Of a stretch of DNA of 64,000 nt, positions 12,353 to 24,522 are shown in pieces. The stretch's first letter is position 1, and each line of letters begins with the position of its first letter. The DNA is from Cunninghamella blakesleeana (Eukaryota; Mucoromycota; Mucoromycetes; Mucorales; Cunninghamellaceae). Both the position numbers and the translations under genes were made by a program. The notes under the pieces are model-generated. The model was not told where the DNA came from and did not search any database. It was given only the letters and a program-made list of their open reading frames with translations. The stretch spans positions 1 to 64,000 of the forward strand of contig JAFCIZ010000007.1 of assembly GCA_017871115.1 (NCBI GenBank). Direction: 5' to 3'.

Positions 12353-14000
12353 TTATAAATGATAAGAGTTATTATCAGAGGCTTGATCATTAATTTTTTG
12401 TAAATGTTTGACTAAATCCTCTTGCGAATCATTATCTATTACAAAAAGTTCACCTACTGTTTCTGTCATAGTAATATTTGTTGTATTTTGACCATGATCA
12501 TAATTAGTTTGTCTATGATGATGATGATGATTTTCTTGTTGATTTGTATTATTCTTATCATATTGACCTTCAAGAGTGGATTGATTTTCAGAATTAGTGA
12601 CTTTTAAAATATATGTATTATTATTTATATCAGGACTGATTAACAAAATACTTTCAAATAACAAAATCATACCATCTGCAAATAAATTCCATATGGTGCC
12701 AAGAACAATACTTCCTGTTGTATCTGTTAATATTCTTATACGTAGAAGGAAATAAAAAAATAAAAAAGTAGCAAATCCAGCGATGCATATAACCAAAAGA
12801 ACTAATGTCGTTTTAATTCTAAATAGAGTATACTTGACCATTTTGTATTTTGCTGTACTTTGACTAAGGCTAAATAAATAACGGTTCATGATTTTCACTA
12901 AGCGAGCACCAGCAAATATCACAGAGACGGCAGATATTATACAATTTATCACCCACATTAGATATAGTAATCTGGTTGCTAAATCTGCTTCATACTGCTG
13001 ATTTTGCACTGCAAAGACACCAGCCATAATTGAGAATATGTTATTCATAATCAATGGTGAAAAAAATATCCAATAAGCTATTGCATTTATTGTTCTTTTT
13101 CCTGGTAACCATGTTAAGAAAAGACCTTCATTACTCTAAATAAGTTAAACATACATAGGAATTAGCCAAAGGTATCATTTTTATTTTTTTATTATTTTAC
13201 ATAATTATATTTTTTAAAAATTCTACATACATCCACTATAAGTTGAACAACTCCAACCAAATAAAGTGTACCTAACAATTAATAATAGTTTTTTTTATAT
13301 TTTTACAATTAATAAATTTATTTCTATTATTATTATGTTCTATATTCTTAAAACTCGTCAGTTTATTACTAATTACAGCCTGAAAATCCAACCTGCCAAC
13401 AAAACTCAGATAGCCCTATAATAAACATAAAAGAGGAAAAAAATATGCATGTAAGAAAAAAAAATAATAAACGAAACTTTACTTTATTTATTTATTTATT
13501 TATTTTTTCACTACCTACACGACCGAAAAATAATATGATCAACCCCAATATCTGCAATTAAAAAAGCACTGGATAATATTCGTACTAAAGAAAAATATAT
13601 TATATTAAAAATTATAAATAAAGTTAACATTAAAGGGATACATATATCCATGACTTTTATACGAAATAATCTTCACTAAATAATAAAATAACTTACACGA
13701 ACAAAATAAAAAGACAAAGGTAAGCAAACACTCTAAAGGACGAATCCTAATAAATAAACTACCAAAAGGACCTTGTTGTCGAAAATTTCTACTGAACAAT
13801 GAGTATCCAATGACGAATAAACGATTATATAAAATAAAAGAACCTAGTATTAAATTTATGCTAGATATTATAATATGAATAATATAAATGGTAAACATTG
13901 ATTTGGATTCTTCACAGCCATAGATAGATAATCTCCAATCACAGTGGCATTTTTCACTAATACAGATATGAGCTAGCGTTTGATTATTAACACTATCCAT
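12353..14000 (-). CDS. Seven-transmembrane protein, family not recognised
   Basis: Complement exons: 14000-13697, 13551-13519, 13415-13377, 13271-13231, 13135-12353, in frame throughout (399 residues). The N-terminus (about 40 residues) is Cys-rich and lacks a signal peptide. Seven hydrophobic segments follow, at roughly residues 36-57, 88-112, 117-142, 160-185, 205-230, 255-280 and 292-315. The cytosolic tail is polar, with Asn/His-rich parts. The topology suggests a GPCR-like receptor, but no diagnostic motif (DRY, NPxxY) is visible, so this is only topology. Three internal exons are only 33, 39 and 41 bases long, so they are easily missed by gene prediction. Confidence 0.72.
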
Positions 14001-14228
14001 TAAAAAAAGGAAAGAAATATAGGAGGAAGAAGGAAAGTAAAAAAAATAATAAAGGAAAGAAAAAGAAAAGAAAAAAAAAAAGGTGGGATAAGTGAGCTTT
14101 TGAATAATAATAAAACTTCCCCTTTCTAATAATAAAAATGACTATTACTAATTTTGGAAGTAGGTAACGAGTTGTATTTTTTTAAAAAAAATATTTATAG
14201 TTTATGCAGATTTATTTATATTACAGAA

Positions 14229-15142
14229 TTATATATCATCATCATCATCATCATCATGGATGATCACTTTATTAACATTAGTAGGAGGAGCACTTATAGG
14301 ATTAGCAATCATAGTATCATCATTATCTTCTTCATCACTTAAATCCAATCTCACTGGTATATTCATTGCTGCTTTTGCAAAAGCTGCTGTTTTAGGGTTG
14401 GATGCCAATTGCTGTAGTGGATCCCCTTTTAATAATTTTTTCCTTTTAAAAGCCTCGCGTAATCGAATGGCTGCCAAATCATCATCTTCGTTGTATTCGT
14501 CAAATAAGTCATAATCGTCTAATAATAACCCTGCTGCCGCTGCTGCTCTTTTTCTTCTTAACCCACCACTTGTAATATCTTTGATCAACCGCTGTACCAT
14601 GTTTTGATCCGATTCTAACATCTTTCTATTGTATTCAGCTTGTAATTCGGAAGCATCCACATTTTCATCATTTCCTTCTACCAACATACCATCTTCTTCA
14701 AATTGATCTAAATCATCCGTTTCTGCTACATCAGGTCCACCCATACCAAAATATTCATCCTCTTCTTCTTCAGCTTCCTCTTCAAAATAACCATTGTATT
14801 CTTTAGGTCGAGATATAGGTACAGAAACTGGTTTATGTTTATTGACCTTGTCCGTATTATGATCATCACTTTCATCGTTATCACTGCTGCCCTTGTTACT
14901 AGTAATTGCTATATCCTCTTCAGTATCATTGATGTGTTCATTGTCAGCGTCAGCATCTATTGAAATTTGTTGTCTTTTTTCGTCATTTTGATCCCTAATA
15001 CCAGTACGCTGCATTAACCGAGTTAATGATTTGGATCCATTATTTTCATCACCTGCAGTTTTAGTTTCCTAATACATATAATAGAAAATAAAATAAAAAA
15101 TAAAAAATAAAAATATTAATATACGTTATTTCAATTGATTAG

Positions 15143-15192
<50 letters not shown>

Positions 15193-16197
15193 ATTACATT
15201 TGGCTTATCTTTATTCAATGATTTAGGATTAAAGAAATTCATAATAGAATTATGTGGTTCAGGAGCTTTTGATATTTTATTATTGGCATCTTCATCATCA
15301 TCATCATCTAATAGACTGGATTTTTTAAGTTTGTGTTTTTTTCGTTTTAAAATTGTTGGTCCATCTGAATCGCTGTTGTCTTCACTGATACTATTTTCAT
15401 TCAGAGATAATTTATCATCATCATCATCGTCGTCATCGCCATCATCATCGCCATCGTCACTATTATCATAGTCATCATCTTCTTCATCACCGGAAAGCTG
15501 AATGGCTTCTCCAAAATCATTATCATCACCTTCATCTTCATCATTTTTATTATTACTGTCAAACTTTTGTTGTGTTTTTTTAAATAAAAGTTGTTGTACT
15601 TCCATATCAATTAATGCAGCTTCATGTTCACGTTCTAATAACTTTTTAGCTCTTTCTTCAGGACTTATATAAATACCAATAGACTTTGCCCTCTCTATCA
15701 TTTCTTGTCGGTGAGATAATTGATCTTTTCCTATTTTATCTAGTAATTGTCTATTTAATGATTTCAAGTCTAAAGGTTGTTTGTTTTTGTTGCTATTCAT
15801 ATTATTGTACAAGTGCATTGATAATGGATTAACGGGTGAGTGTTGGCGTTGTTGTAATGGAGAGGTAGTCATGTTCATCATCTTTCTCCATGGTGATTTT
15901 ATAGGACTTGGCATAGTAGTTAATACTGATTTTATTATTTTATCTCCACGTTTTTCAGGTTTCCCAACAATAATCAAACTATCATCTGAATCTGAATCTT
16001 GTGAACCATCTACATTATTGGCCTTATCGTGGTCACTTTCTTCTCCTTGAGTTATATCTTGATCATCACCGGACCGAAGTATTTGTAATAATTGACCATC
16101 TCTTTTTTCTATTGCTTTCCTATATTAAAATAAACATGTATATATATAATTAATTAATTTATACAATGAAGTGGTATGAATTACATTATTTACATAC

Positions 16198-16229
<32 letters not shown>

Positions 16230-17306
16230 CTATTACCTTAATCTTCGATCTTCTTCTTCTTGTTCTAAATCTGCCATTTCCACTTTTTTAATTAAGTCAT
16301 CAATGGTTTTTCGATTAATAGTTGGTCTTAACTTCACCTCAGCACTTCGTTTTAATCTTTGATTTTCGCGATACATTTCCATTTGAGCCTTTTTAGATAA
16401 TTGCTTCGGTTTTCCATAACCATCATCTTCACTATCATCTGTGCTATCATCAAGTAAGGCAATGGTTGACCTTGGTTCATTGTTTTTTCTATTTTTTTCT
16501 CCTTTTCTTGCTTTTTGTTTTTGTTTTTTTTGTAAAGCTGTTGAAGAAGAAGAACCACTATCACCATCTTCATCTTCGTCCATCATGCTTCCATCACTAT
16601 CCTCATCGTCAAAATCAATAGAGTTTAATGCCGCGAGATCTGATTTTTTCTTTCGTTTGGTTTTTTTTGTTGATCCTTTTGCTGTTGATTTTTTCTTTGG
16701 TTCACTTAATTTTTTTATCCTTTTCTTCTTTTTATTTTTGTTTACACCATCGCTTGAATCGCTTGAATCGTCTTCAATCATGATTTTGCCTAATAATTGT
16801 TGAAATCTTGATGCTCTATCTTCTGTTTGTTGGTCTAAACCAGGTAATCGGGTTTTCGTAGTTGCTGTGATGGTTGGCGTATATTTATCTTTATCTTTAT
16901 TATTTTTATCATTTTCAATATTAGAAGTAGCTGGAGGAAGAAAAGACTGTATGTTTTTTGACGACTTGAGCATAGAAGGCTTCGATAAAAAATCGGTTTG
17001 ATCGTCACTATTATCTGAGTCATCGCTTTTATCTAGATCTTTATACCTTAAAATATTCTTTAATCGATCTGAGACATTTAAATTGGCAAAATAATTATTA
17101 TTTTTATCTAAATCTATGTCAGAATCGTCTTCACTATCTGTAATATCCATATTCATGGTGGTTATTTTTGATGGTTTAGGTATACTTGTACTACTATTGC
17201 TACTACTTGTGTTATTTATATTGTCATTGTTGCTTTCCTCGGCTGATAGTGATAATTGATTTGTATCAATATTAGATGTTGACATTGTTGCAATAGATTT
17301 ATCCAT
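14229..17306 (-). CDS. mrc1: Mrc1/claspin replication-checkpoint mediator
   Basis: Complement exons: 17306-16237, 16119-15198, 15068-14229, all in phase (943 residues). The protein is very acidic with many Ser-Asp clusters and SQ/TQ-type sites. The segment LSKKAQMEMYRENQRLKR (about residue 310) is the conserved Mrc1/claspin block. A second conserved segment, running from EEEDEYFGMGGP to the RRKRAAAAAGLL region in the last exon, is the family's MRC1-like domain. Mrc1 travels with the replisome, couples polymerase and helicase, and relays replication stress from Mec1/ATR to Rad53/Cds1. The C-terminus ends in an Asp run. The neighbouring divergent gene encodes a possible nuclease; any functional link is unproven. 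Confidence 0.9.
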
Positions 17307-18048
17307 ACTATATATCCAAATGCTAATGCTTTAACTTTTATATTGATAATAGTGATAATTATATTACAAATGATAATATTTACAGATAAAGAAAAAAAAT
17401 CAGGAAAGAAAAATTAAAAAAAAAAAAAAATAAAAACACGTCCAGCGTGTTTTTTTAAAAAAAAAATGCGGAATTTTAATAATAATAAAAAAAAGCTCAC
17501 CAAATTTTTTGGAAAAAAATACTTTGTAGATTTTATCTTCCATTCTATATCTTTTTTAAATAATAAAACAGCATTGTTTTGCTAAAGATTTACTATTTAC
17601 ATTAAGAATATTTTTAATCAATTTATTTATAATGTAAATAATATTTTGAGGATGGAAAGATGGTTTTAACAAATAGTAAAATTATTAACTAATGGGTAGG
17701 TAAATAAGAATAGATAAATAAGTACAAACTTGGCTAAACACTCTAATAATAAAAATACTTAGGATTACCAAGAAATAAGGATAACACTCTATCATCCTAA
17801 AAGGAAATAAAGGGTTATATTTTTATAGAATTAAATATTATATATTAACAATGATCGCCTACTTTATACAATAATATTTGCTTGATAGGCATTGGATATT
17901 TAAAACTTGAAAAATAATAATACAAACAACCATTCTAAATTAGGAAATACATATTTTGAAATCTAACGCAAAAAAATAAAAACTTTGATCACTGGTTATA
18001 ACACACACTTTTCTTCTTTTTCTTTTTTTTTCCTTTATCTTTTTAAAT
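17307..18048. other. Divergent promoter region between mrc1 and the SANT-HNH gene
   Basis: This is 742 bases of AT-rich DNA serving both genes. It contains a perfect 9-base inverted repeat at 17432-17454 (listed separately). A CT-rich tract lies directly before the ATG at 18049. No ACGCGT (MCB) box, typical of S-phase genes, is seen. Confidence 0.55.
17432..17454. promoter_or_regulatory. Inverted repeat AAAAACACG-5-CGTGTTTTT
   Basis: Perfect 9-base arms are separated by TCCAG, about 126 bases upstream of the mrc1 start. This is one of the few GC-containing palindromes in the intergenic DNA. It could be a dimeric factor site or an mRNA leader hairpin. The function is inferred from position only. 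Confidence 0.4.
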
Positions 18049-19833
18049 ATGCCCAGTTTTATTATACCACCAATAACTTATAATAAAAATATTCAATACC
18101 GCAATGCTAACAACATTGACCGAGAAGAAAATCACGATTTATTATGCTCCTGGTTTTATGAATTAACTGTTAAAGAAAATGCAGATGAAAAAAAACAAGA
18201 GAATAGTAAAAAAGTAATAGGAAAGAAAAATATGAAAAGGGAAAAGAAAAAAATCAACGACTCAATATATATATATATATATATAAAATCGGAAACCGGT
18301 AAACAATAATTTCAAATTAGGAAGTATAATTAATAGAACCCATATAAATATTTATATATTTTGGGAAAATAGAATAAAAAATGGACACCCAGGGAAGATA
18401 AACTACTATTGACACTATACGAAAAAAATTCAAGTTATGATGAAATGGAATTAGAATTTAATTATACTCGACCTATTGGTGGAATAAAATATCGACTTAC
18501 CAAATTACTAAAAGCGGAAAACCACAAGAATCAAATAGTGGTAAATCAAAAACAACAAATACCATTAAAACAAAAGCTAACACAAGTAAGAATGAAATAA
18601 TCGAATAAAATAAGTATATAAATATACATATACACAAACTTATCTAAAAAAAACATTACCTTTTATTTATATTTTATTCATTTTTTATTTATATCATTTT
18701 TTTTTTAAAAAAAATAAGATCAGCCTCACATATCAATCCACCATCATAGATAATGATATAGCTGAAACACAATCATGGATGTATAACTGGTTAAAAAATA
18801 AAGCACAATCTATGGCAAAAAAGGATACCCTATTAAAATGGAATCGATCTAACAATGGATTTCAAGATTATAAAACTGTATATACCGCAAAACAATTATT
18901 CCCTAAAATTTTAGAAGCTTATCAAGAATCTAATTTAAAGTGTTATTACTGCCACCGTTGGTTAATGTTTCAAAGTTACGCAAAATGTAGTAAATCAACA
19001 ATGGCTTCTTTTGATCATGCTATTCCCAAAAGACCAGTCTTAACACCAGGAAATCGATTTTACTTGTCATGTCGTATGTGTAACTAGTAAGTTTTTTTTT
19101 TTACGTATAAAAATATAAGAATAAATAGATTGATAAATTGATATATAAAAATATACTCATCATTATTTTATTTTAATTATTAACTTTTTATTTATTCATA
19201 ATGATGATACTTTAGCGCAAAACATGTATTTACTCTTGAACAGTACCAACATTTTATTAATCATATTCGATATTCATCAAATAAACGCCCTTCAATGATA
19301 CCTTTGCATAAGCAAGATAAAGAATGGATATGTATGAAAGGGTTACCGTTGTACAAAAGCCAACATAATATCATTAAAACAAGATGTAAAGAAAATGGTT
19401 ATAAGGTAATACACGATTATGCAAATATATATATTATATTTATTTTTCTATCTGTTTTGCTAATATGGTTATGATTTTTTTATTTTATACTATTGTAAAA
19501 ATTAAAAAAAAAAAGTTTGTAGATAATAATAGTATAATCAATAAAAATGATATGATGGAAGTAGCCAACAAAAACGGGTTGATTGACCCTTATACGAATT
19601 TAAAAGGACATTATGGAAAACTAAATAATGAAAATGATATATCGGAGTGTTTTCAAATGGTTTTTGGGCGAAAAAAGAAAAAAGAAATAGATCACAACAC
19701 TGGCATCATAACGGAACACGGATACTACCTTGAAAACTTACAACCAATGTTTTTGATTATAAAATATGCATTCCATACTTTTGACGAAGATGAAATCGTT
19801 GCCTGGATACATGCCATTCGGTCAACTAAATAA
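18049..19833 (+). CDS. SANT/Myb-like and HNH-like nuclease domain protein
   Basis: Proposed exons: 18049-18213, 18373-18585, 18719-19086, 19216-19405, 19516-19833 (417 residues). The first and last joins are less certain: the last acceptor follows a poly-A run. Residues about 58-105 start WTPREDKLLLTLYE, the hallmark of a Myb/SANT helix (W, ED, LL). Residues 201-248 read CYYC, then FDHAIPKRP, then CRMCN. This is the zinc-knuckle plus DH plus CxxCN layout of HNH (treble-clef) nucleases. A third, unrecognised, C-terminal part contains Trp and acidic residues. DNA binding by the SANT part and nuclease activity by the HNH part are inferred from motifs. The gene is divergent from mrc1. Confidence 0.65.
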
Positions 19834-20266
19834 ATCGTATTATGATAATAGCAATAGTTGTTTATGAGAAAGAAAAAAAAATAAAATTACATTGTATATA
19901 AAAATATATAAGAATATATAAATATGTTGCTATTAATATGCATTATATCAGTGTTAAAAAAAAATATCAACTATGTTAGTGTAATGATTTGAAAAGAATG
20001 AAAATAAAAATATGTTATTCACGAAAATAAACTGTAATAAAATATATATCACCAATTATAAGAATAGGAAGGCTTATTGCAATCTTCGGTAATAACCATA
20101 CCGAGAAATTATTTAAAAAGAGAAAAAATAAAGTTTTACTATTTTGGTTTACTGTTACCAAGAGAGAATAATTACACTGAAAAAAGCTTCATTCGTTTTT
20201 CAAGAGTACATTCTTTAGTCTTTCGAGAAGTACAAAGAAAGAGTTTGACTTTCATTCAGTATATCC

Positions 20267-20317
<51 letters not shown>

Positions 20318-20528
20318 AATTTTTTATACAGTTTGGAACGTATTTCCAAAGCTCATAACTCAGTCCCATTTCCATAATTTTAAATACGGCGCTCTAAAAA
20401 ATGTAAAGCATATAGTGTCTGTCATATGTCGGAAGTTAAAATAAATTTATGCTAAATATAAAAGAAATTTTTTTTGACTACATCTTTTTTATTTTTAATA
20501 ATTTATTTTTATAATACTATATCAAACA
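19834..20528. other. Intergenic, contains long T/A tract
   Basis: The notable element is a T16-A30-like poly-T to poly-A switch at about 20268-20312. One open frame at 20077-20286 has no recognisable features and ends in poly-Phe from the T tract, so it is not called as a gene. Confidence 0.5.
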
Positions 20529-21058
20529 ATGATGAAATATTGCGGTTTATATATTTTACTTTTTTCATTTTTTATTGTATTGAATGCTTCCCCAATTAGT
20601 TTATCAGCTTCAAAAGAACCTATACGATCTAGAACATGTAATATTCATAAAAAAAGCTCTTTTCAATATATATATTTACATAATAGTACCGATAAAAGTA
20701 TTTATTAATAACTAGTTTTTTTTATTATTTTATTTTAAACGTTAAAAAAGATTTTAAGTTTACAAGTACACATCAAGATGTAGTGAAAAAATCAGTTTTA
20801 ATATGTGATAGAAATCCTCATGGAAGTCATCCAAATCCTGCCGAATCTTGTAAAGACATTTTCAGATATAAAGGAAACTTAACAGCTGCCCTTAGTCAAG
20901 GTAGACAAGATTGTATTTGCACTATGATTTATGATCCTGTCTCTATATCTATTGTTGGAAAATATAAAGGTGAATCCTTCAATTTCAGTCAAACTTTTGG
21001 TAACGCTTGTGAATTAAGTTGTAAAATTGATAAAGTACAAAACTTTTTCAATATTTAA
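20529..21058 (+). CDS. Secreted subtilisin-inhibitor-like (SSI family) protein
   Basis: Exons 20529-20637 and 20751-21058 encode 138 residues. Residues 1-20 are a signal peptide (hydrophobic, ending in a small residue before SPIS). The domain shows the Streptomyces subtilisin inhibitor pattern: C55, then GSHPNP, C70, then CTMIYDPV with C93, then a TFGNAC segment with C123. By alignment from memory with SSI, the reactive bond is Met95-Ile96, matching the Met-Val bond of SSI. Cys91 and Cys127 are extra and could form a third disulfide. The SSI family inhibits subtilisin-like serine proteases and is best known from actinobacteria. A role in blocking secreted proteases of competitors or of its own secretome is inferred. 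The nearest relative in this window is at 40133-40606. Confidence 0.83.
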
Positions 21059-21341
21059 TTAGTAATCCTTTTTTCTCTCTTCATTTTAATTTATTCTATT
21101 AATATTATTCAAAAACAAACCTTTTTTTTTTCATATCTATTACTATGGATATATATATATATATATATTCCTTTTCTCTATATCTTAACTTAATTAATAA
21201 AAAAAATATTTATATATATATATATATGGCTTTATTTTATTTTTTTTACGAATATGTATATATAAGTGTAGAGTTTGAATGAAAAAACAAATCATTAGGG
21301 TATCATAACGTATGTGCATTGAATAATTTTATATTAACAAT

Positions 21342-22709
21342 TTAAATGTAAACTTTAAAATCATCATCTTCAGATACTTCTTCATATATTTCTTCAACAG
21401 AATCATTTTCTCCATCATCGTCATCATTATCATCATCATCGCTATCTATTACTTCATATATTACTTCATCACCATCCTCATTGTCTTCAATGTTAACATC
21501 ATCATCTTCCATATTATCTACTTCTTCATTCCCATCTAATTTTTCATTTCTATTATCATTATGATCATTATCACTATCTTCTTCTTCCATATCACTATTA
21601 TCTTCATCTTCATTGGCATCACTATTATCCTGATCGTCATCATTATTAAAGGTTAGTGAATTGATTTCTTCTAAATCATCATTACTTGTAATTAAATATT
21701 GATTCCAGTAGTCGTCACTATCGTTATTATCAGATAATGCAATAAATAAGTCTTCGCCATTCTCTCCTTTTTCATCTACTGTTTTAGTGTTATCATTATT
21801 AGTGTCTATATCCATATTTACTGGATTTTTTATATGTGTTGTTGTTGCAGTGGCGTGCAATTGAAGTTTTTGATTAACAATTGATTTATTTTGAAAGGTT
21901 GGATAAATTGGTTTATTTGAGTTATCTTTTTCTGTTTGCTGTTGCTGTAATCTTAACTCAGGTCGAATCCATTGTTGTTTTGATTTTATTCCATCTCTTT
22001 CATTGTTATTATGAGAAGCGTTAACATGAGGTAATCGACATCCTTTTTTATCACATTTTCCAAGAATGGTGAAACTAGGACAAACTAAAATATGCTTTTG
22101 CTTACAAGTATTGCCCTTTGAGCAGTAACCTTCAATAGCAAATGCGCGACATAAAGAAGCTTTGGGTGCAACACGAACATGACTGAATGGACAAGGATCT
22201 TGTTTACAATGTAATCGTTGAAAATGAATACATCTTGGTAAATTAAAAGGTGAAGGTTGATGAGATAATCGACAATGACTTCCATAAGGACAATTTCTTT
22301 TGCTATCTAATAAAAATACTGGACATATAGCAAGATGATTTTTATCATGGCGAAATCGACAATGTACATTAGGACATTTGCCATATCTTGTAAAAGTACC
22401 ACAGTATTGGATTTTAAGGCGTTGTTTGGATGCTGTTGTTTTATTTACCAATGTCTTTCCGTGTTTTCCTTGACGTTCGTATCCTTCAGGTTCACGTATT
22501 AATATCATATTGCCTTTGATACTTCTTAAATTTTTTCTTTTGATAGTGGATTTTTTTAGTATAGGTGACCTTCCAATAACCATATTCTTATTTCTATCCC
22601 GTCTACAAAAATAAATAAATAAATAAAACGTATATAATTATACATTAATTTAAATCTAAAAAGTAACTGGTTTCTTATCCTCAACTACTACTAAATTATT
22701 GATTCATCC

Positions 22710-22750
<41 letters not shown>

Positions 22751-23681
22751 TATCTTACCTTTTTATTAATTTTCGTACAAGAACTTTTGGAATGGTTACT
22801 GAAGTAGATATATTTGTATTATTTGCATCTTGACGAACCAACTTCTTTCCTTTTGTAATATATGGTACTCCAGCAATAGTAACAATGATCTGACCATTAC
22901 TATCAACATGGCGCTGTACCGCTGCTGTTCCTGATGATACTTTATTTTGACGTAAGACGATTTTTTTATTATGACTTTTTCTTGCTGTAAAAGGACACGA
23001 AGATGGATGTGCCATTATTGTATACTGACCATTACCGCTATTAGGCATAGTACTTTTATTTACTAAGGATTTATTATGTGATAACATCAAATGGGATACT
23101 GGTTGTGATGGTGGAAGAGGAGGTTTGTTATTAATTACAGAAGTCGAAGCTTGGGAAGTGATTGTTTTATTACGAGTAATAGATTTATTATGAGAAGTAG
23201 AAGAAGTAGTATACATAGGCATAGTTGAAGGCGGTTTATTAAGTACAAGGGATTTATTGATTGATTTGGTATTAGGAAATGAATTATATACTGGCTGTGT
23301 GGTTGGACATTGTGGTGTTGGAGGTAATGGTCTCATAGCTATAGGTTTGGTATAAGGTGAAGTTGTATTAACTAAAGTTTTTTTATTAAACGTAGTATAA
23401 TTAGAAGGTCTCTGTTGTATTTGTAATGGTGGCCTATTGTTTACCGTTGTCGTCATATTATTATATATCGATTTATTACTATTTATATTAGTCATTGTCT
23501 TATTATTATTCACAAGTGACTTGTTATGATTTACAGTGGGCCGAACAAAAGATGGTCTTATTACATTATTATTGTTATTATGTACAACCGAATATTGAAT
23601 ATTATTTTGTTCTTGCTTTTTTTGTTGTATGGCATTACTTAGTTTTGCTATTTTATTTAATAAATCTGTTTCAGAAGACAT
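21342..23681 (-). CDS. ZC3H3-like protein with five CCCH zinc fingers
   Basis: Complement exons 23681-22759 and 22602-21342 encode 727 residues. The N-terminal half is Asn/Thr/Pro-rich and repeats a short HNKSL/NKSI/NKTI-type motif about ten times. It is followed by a conserved-looking segment GVPYITKGKKLVRQD (about residue 270). Residues 375-500 carry five consecutive CCCH fingers, for example CGTFTRYGKCPNVHCRFRH and CRAFAIEGYCSKGNTCKQKH, with the spacing of animal ZC3H3 (Smicl). The C-terminus is a long acidic Asp/Glu/Asn tail. ZC3H3 family proteins act in nuclear polyadenylation, mRNA export and RNA surveillance, so nuclear RNA processing is the expected role. Confidence 0.85.
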
Positions 23682-23873
23682 TTATGTATAAAAAATGTTT
23701 AAACTGCAGAAAAAGAAGATAAAATAATTAAAAGGGTTAAAATTTTTTATAACCGAAAAAAACGGAGTCTAAATATTTTCACTTTTTAAAAAATTACATT
23801 AAAAACTTTTACTTCTTTCGCCTGTTTTTTACACATTCTTTTTTTTTATATACATTAATTTTTGCTTATATTC

Positions 23874-24077
23874 ATGTCATCAAGTGTTGGACCTGATTGT
23901 ACGGAATTAAAAATCAAGTATGATACCTGCTTTAATAAATGGTATTCAGAAAAATTTTTAAAAGGTGATACTACACCCGAGTGCGAAGACTTATTTAAAG
24001 ATTATAGAGCTTGTGTCATGGTAACATAATATATATATACATTAAACAAAACTATGTATATATAGATATACTTAAGG

Positions 24078-24111
<34 letters not shown>

Positions 24112-24225
24112 ACTATATAGGTAACTTTAAAAGAAAAAGGTATTGATAAATTATTATCTGAATCTCGTAAAGAATCACCCTTCCCAGCATATGACGGAAA
24201 ATCAGAAGACGGTTCTAAAAAATAA
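23874..24225 (+). CDS. MDM35: Mdm35/TRIAP1 twin CX9C mitochondrial protein
   Basis: Exons 23874-24020 and 24121-24225 encode 83 residues. The twin CX9C motifs are C9-C19 and C37-C47, with [20 protein letters not shown] at the start and a [11 protein letters not shown] second helix. Size and sequence match Mdm35/TRIAP1. The family is imported by the Mia40 pathway. It partners Ups1/PRELI proteins to carry phosphatidic acid and phosphatidylserine across the intermembrane space. No partner gene is nearby. The 5' end lies about 190 bases from the divergent ZC3H3-like gene, so they probably share a promoter. Confidence 0.92.
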
Positions 24226-24522
24226 ACAAATAGCATAGTACATAGTTGTCATAAATAGAATATTATCAACCTCATTCACCCCTTCACTAGATGATATAAT
24301 AATTATTTTACATATTTGAATACAGAATACAATAAAATTCATACTAATGAAGCGATTAATGATTAATGATATAAACTCTTACACTTTCACAATTATTACT
24401 GTTATTTAATTTTTTTTATCCTTGTCATTATATTTTCATCCCAGCCAAAAAGTGTAGACATAAAAATAAAACCCAAATTGGAGATTCATGCACTTATATA
24501 TATATTGATAATTAATTACATT

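Noticed and set aside
20077..20286. Open frame of 69 residues before the first SSI-like gene
   Set aside because: It has no recognisable motif, ends in poly-T and lacks support from neighbouring exons.
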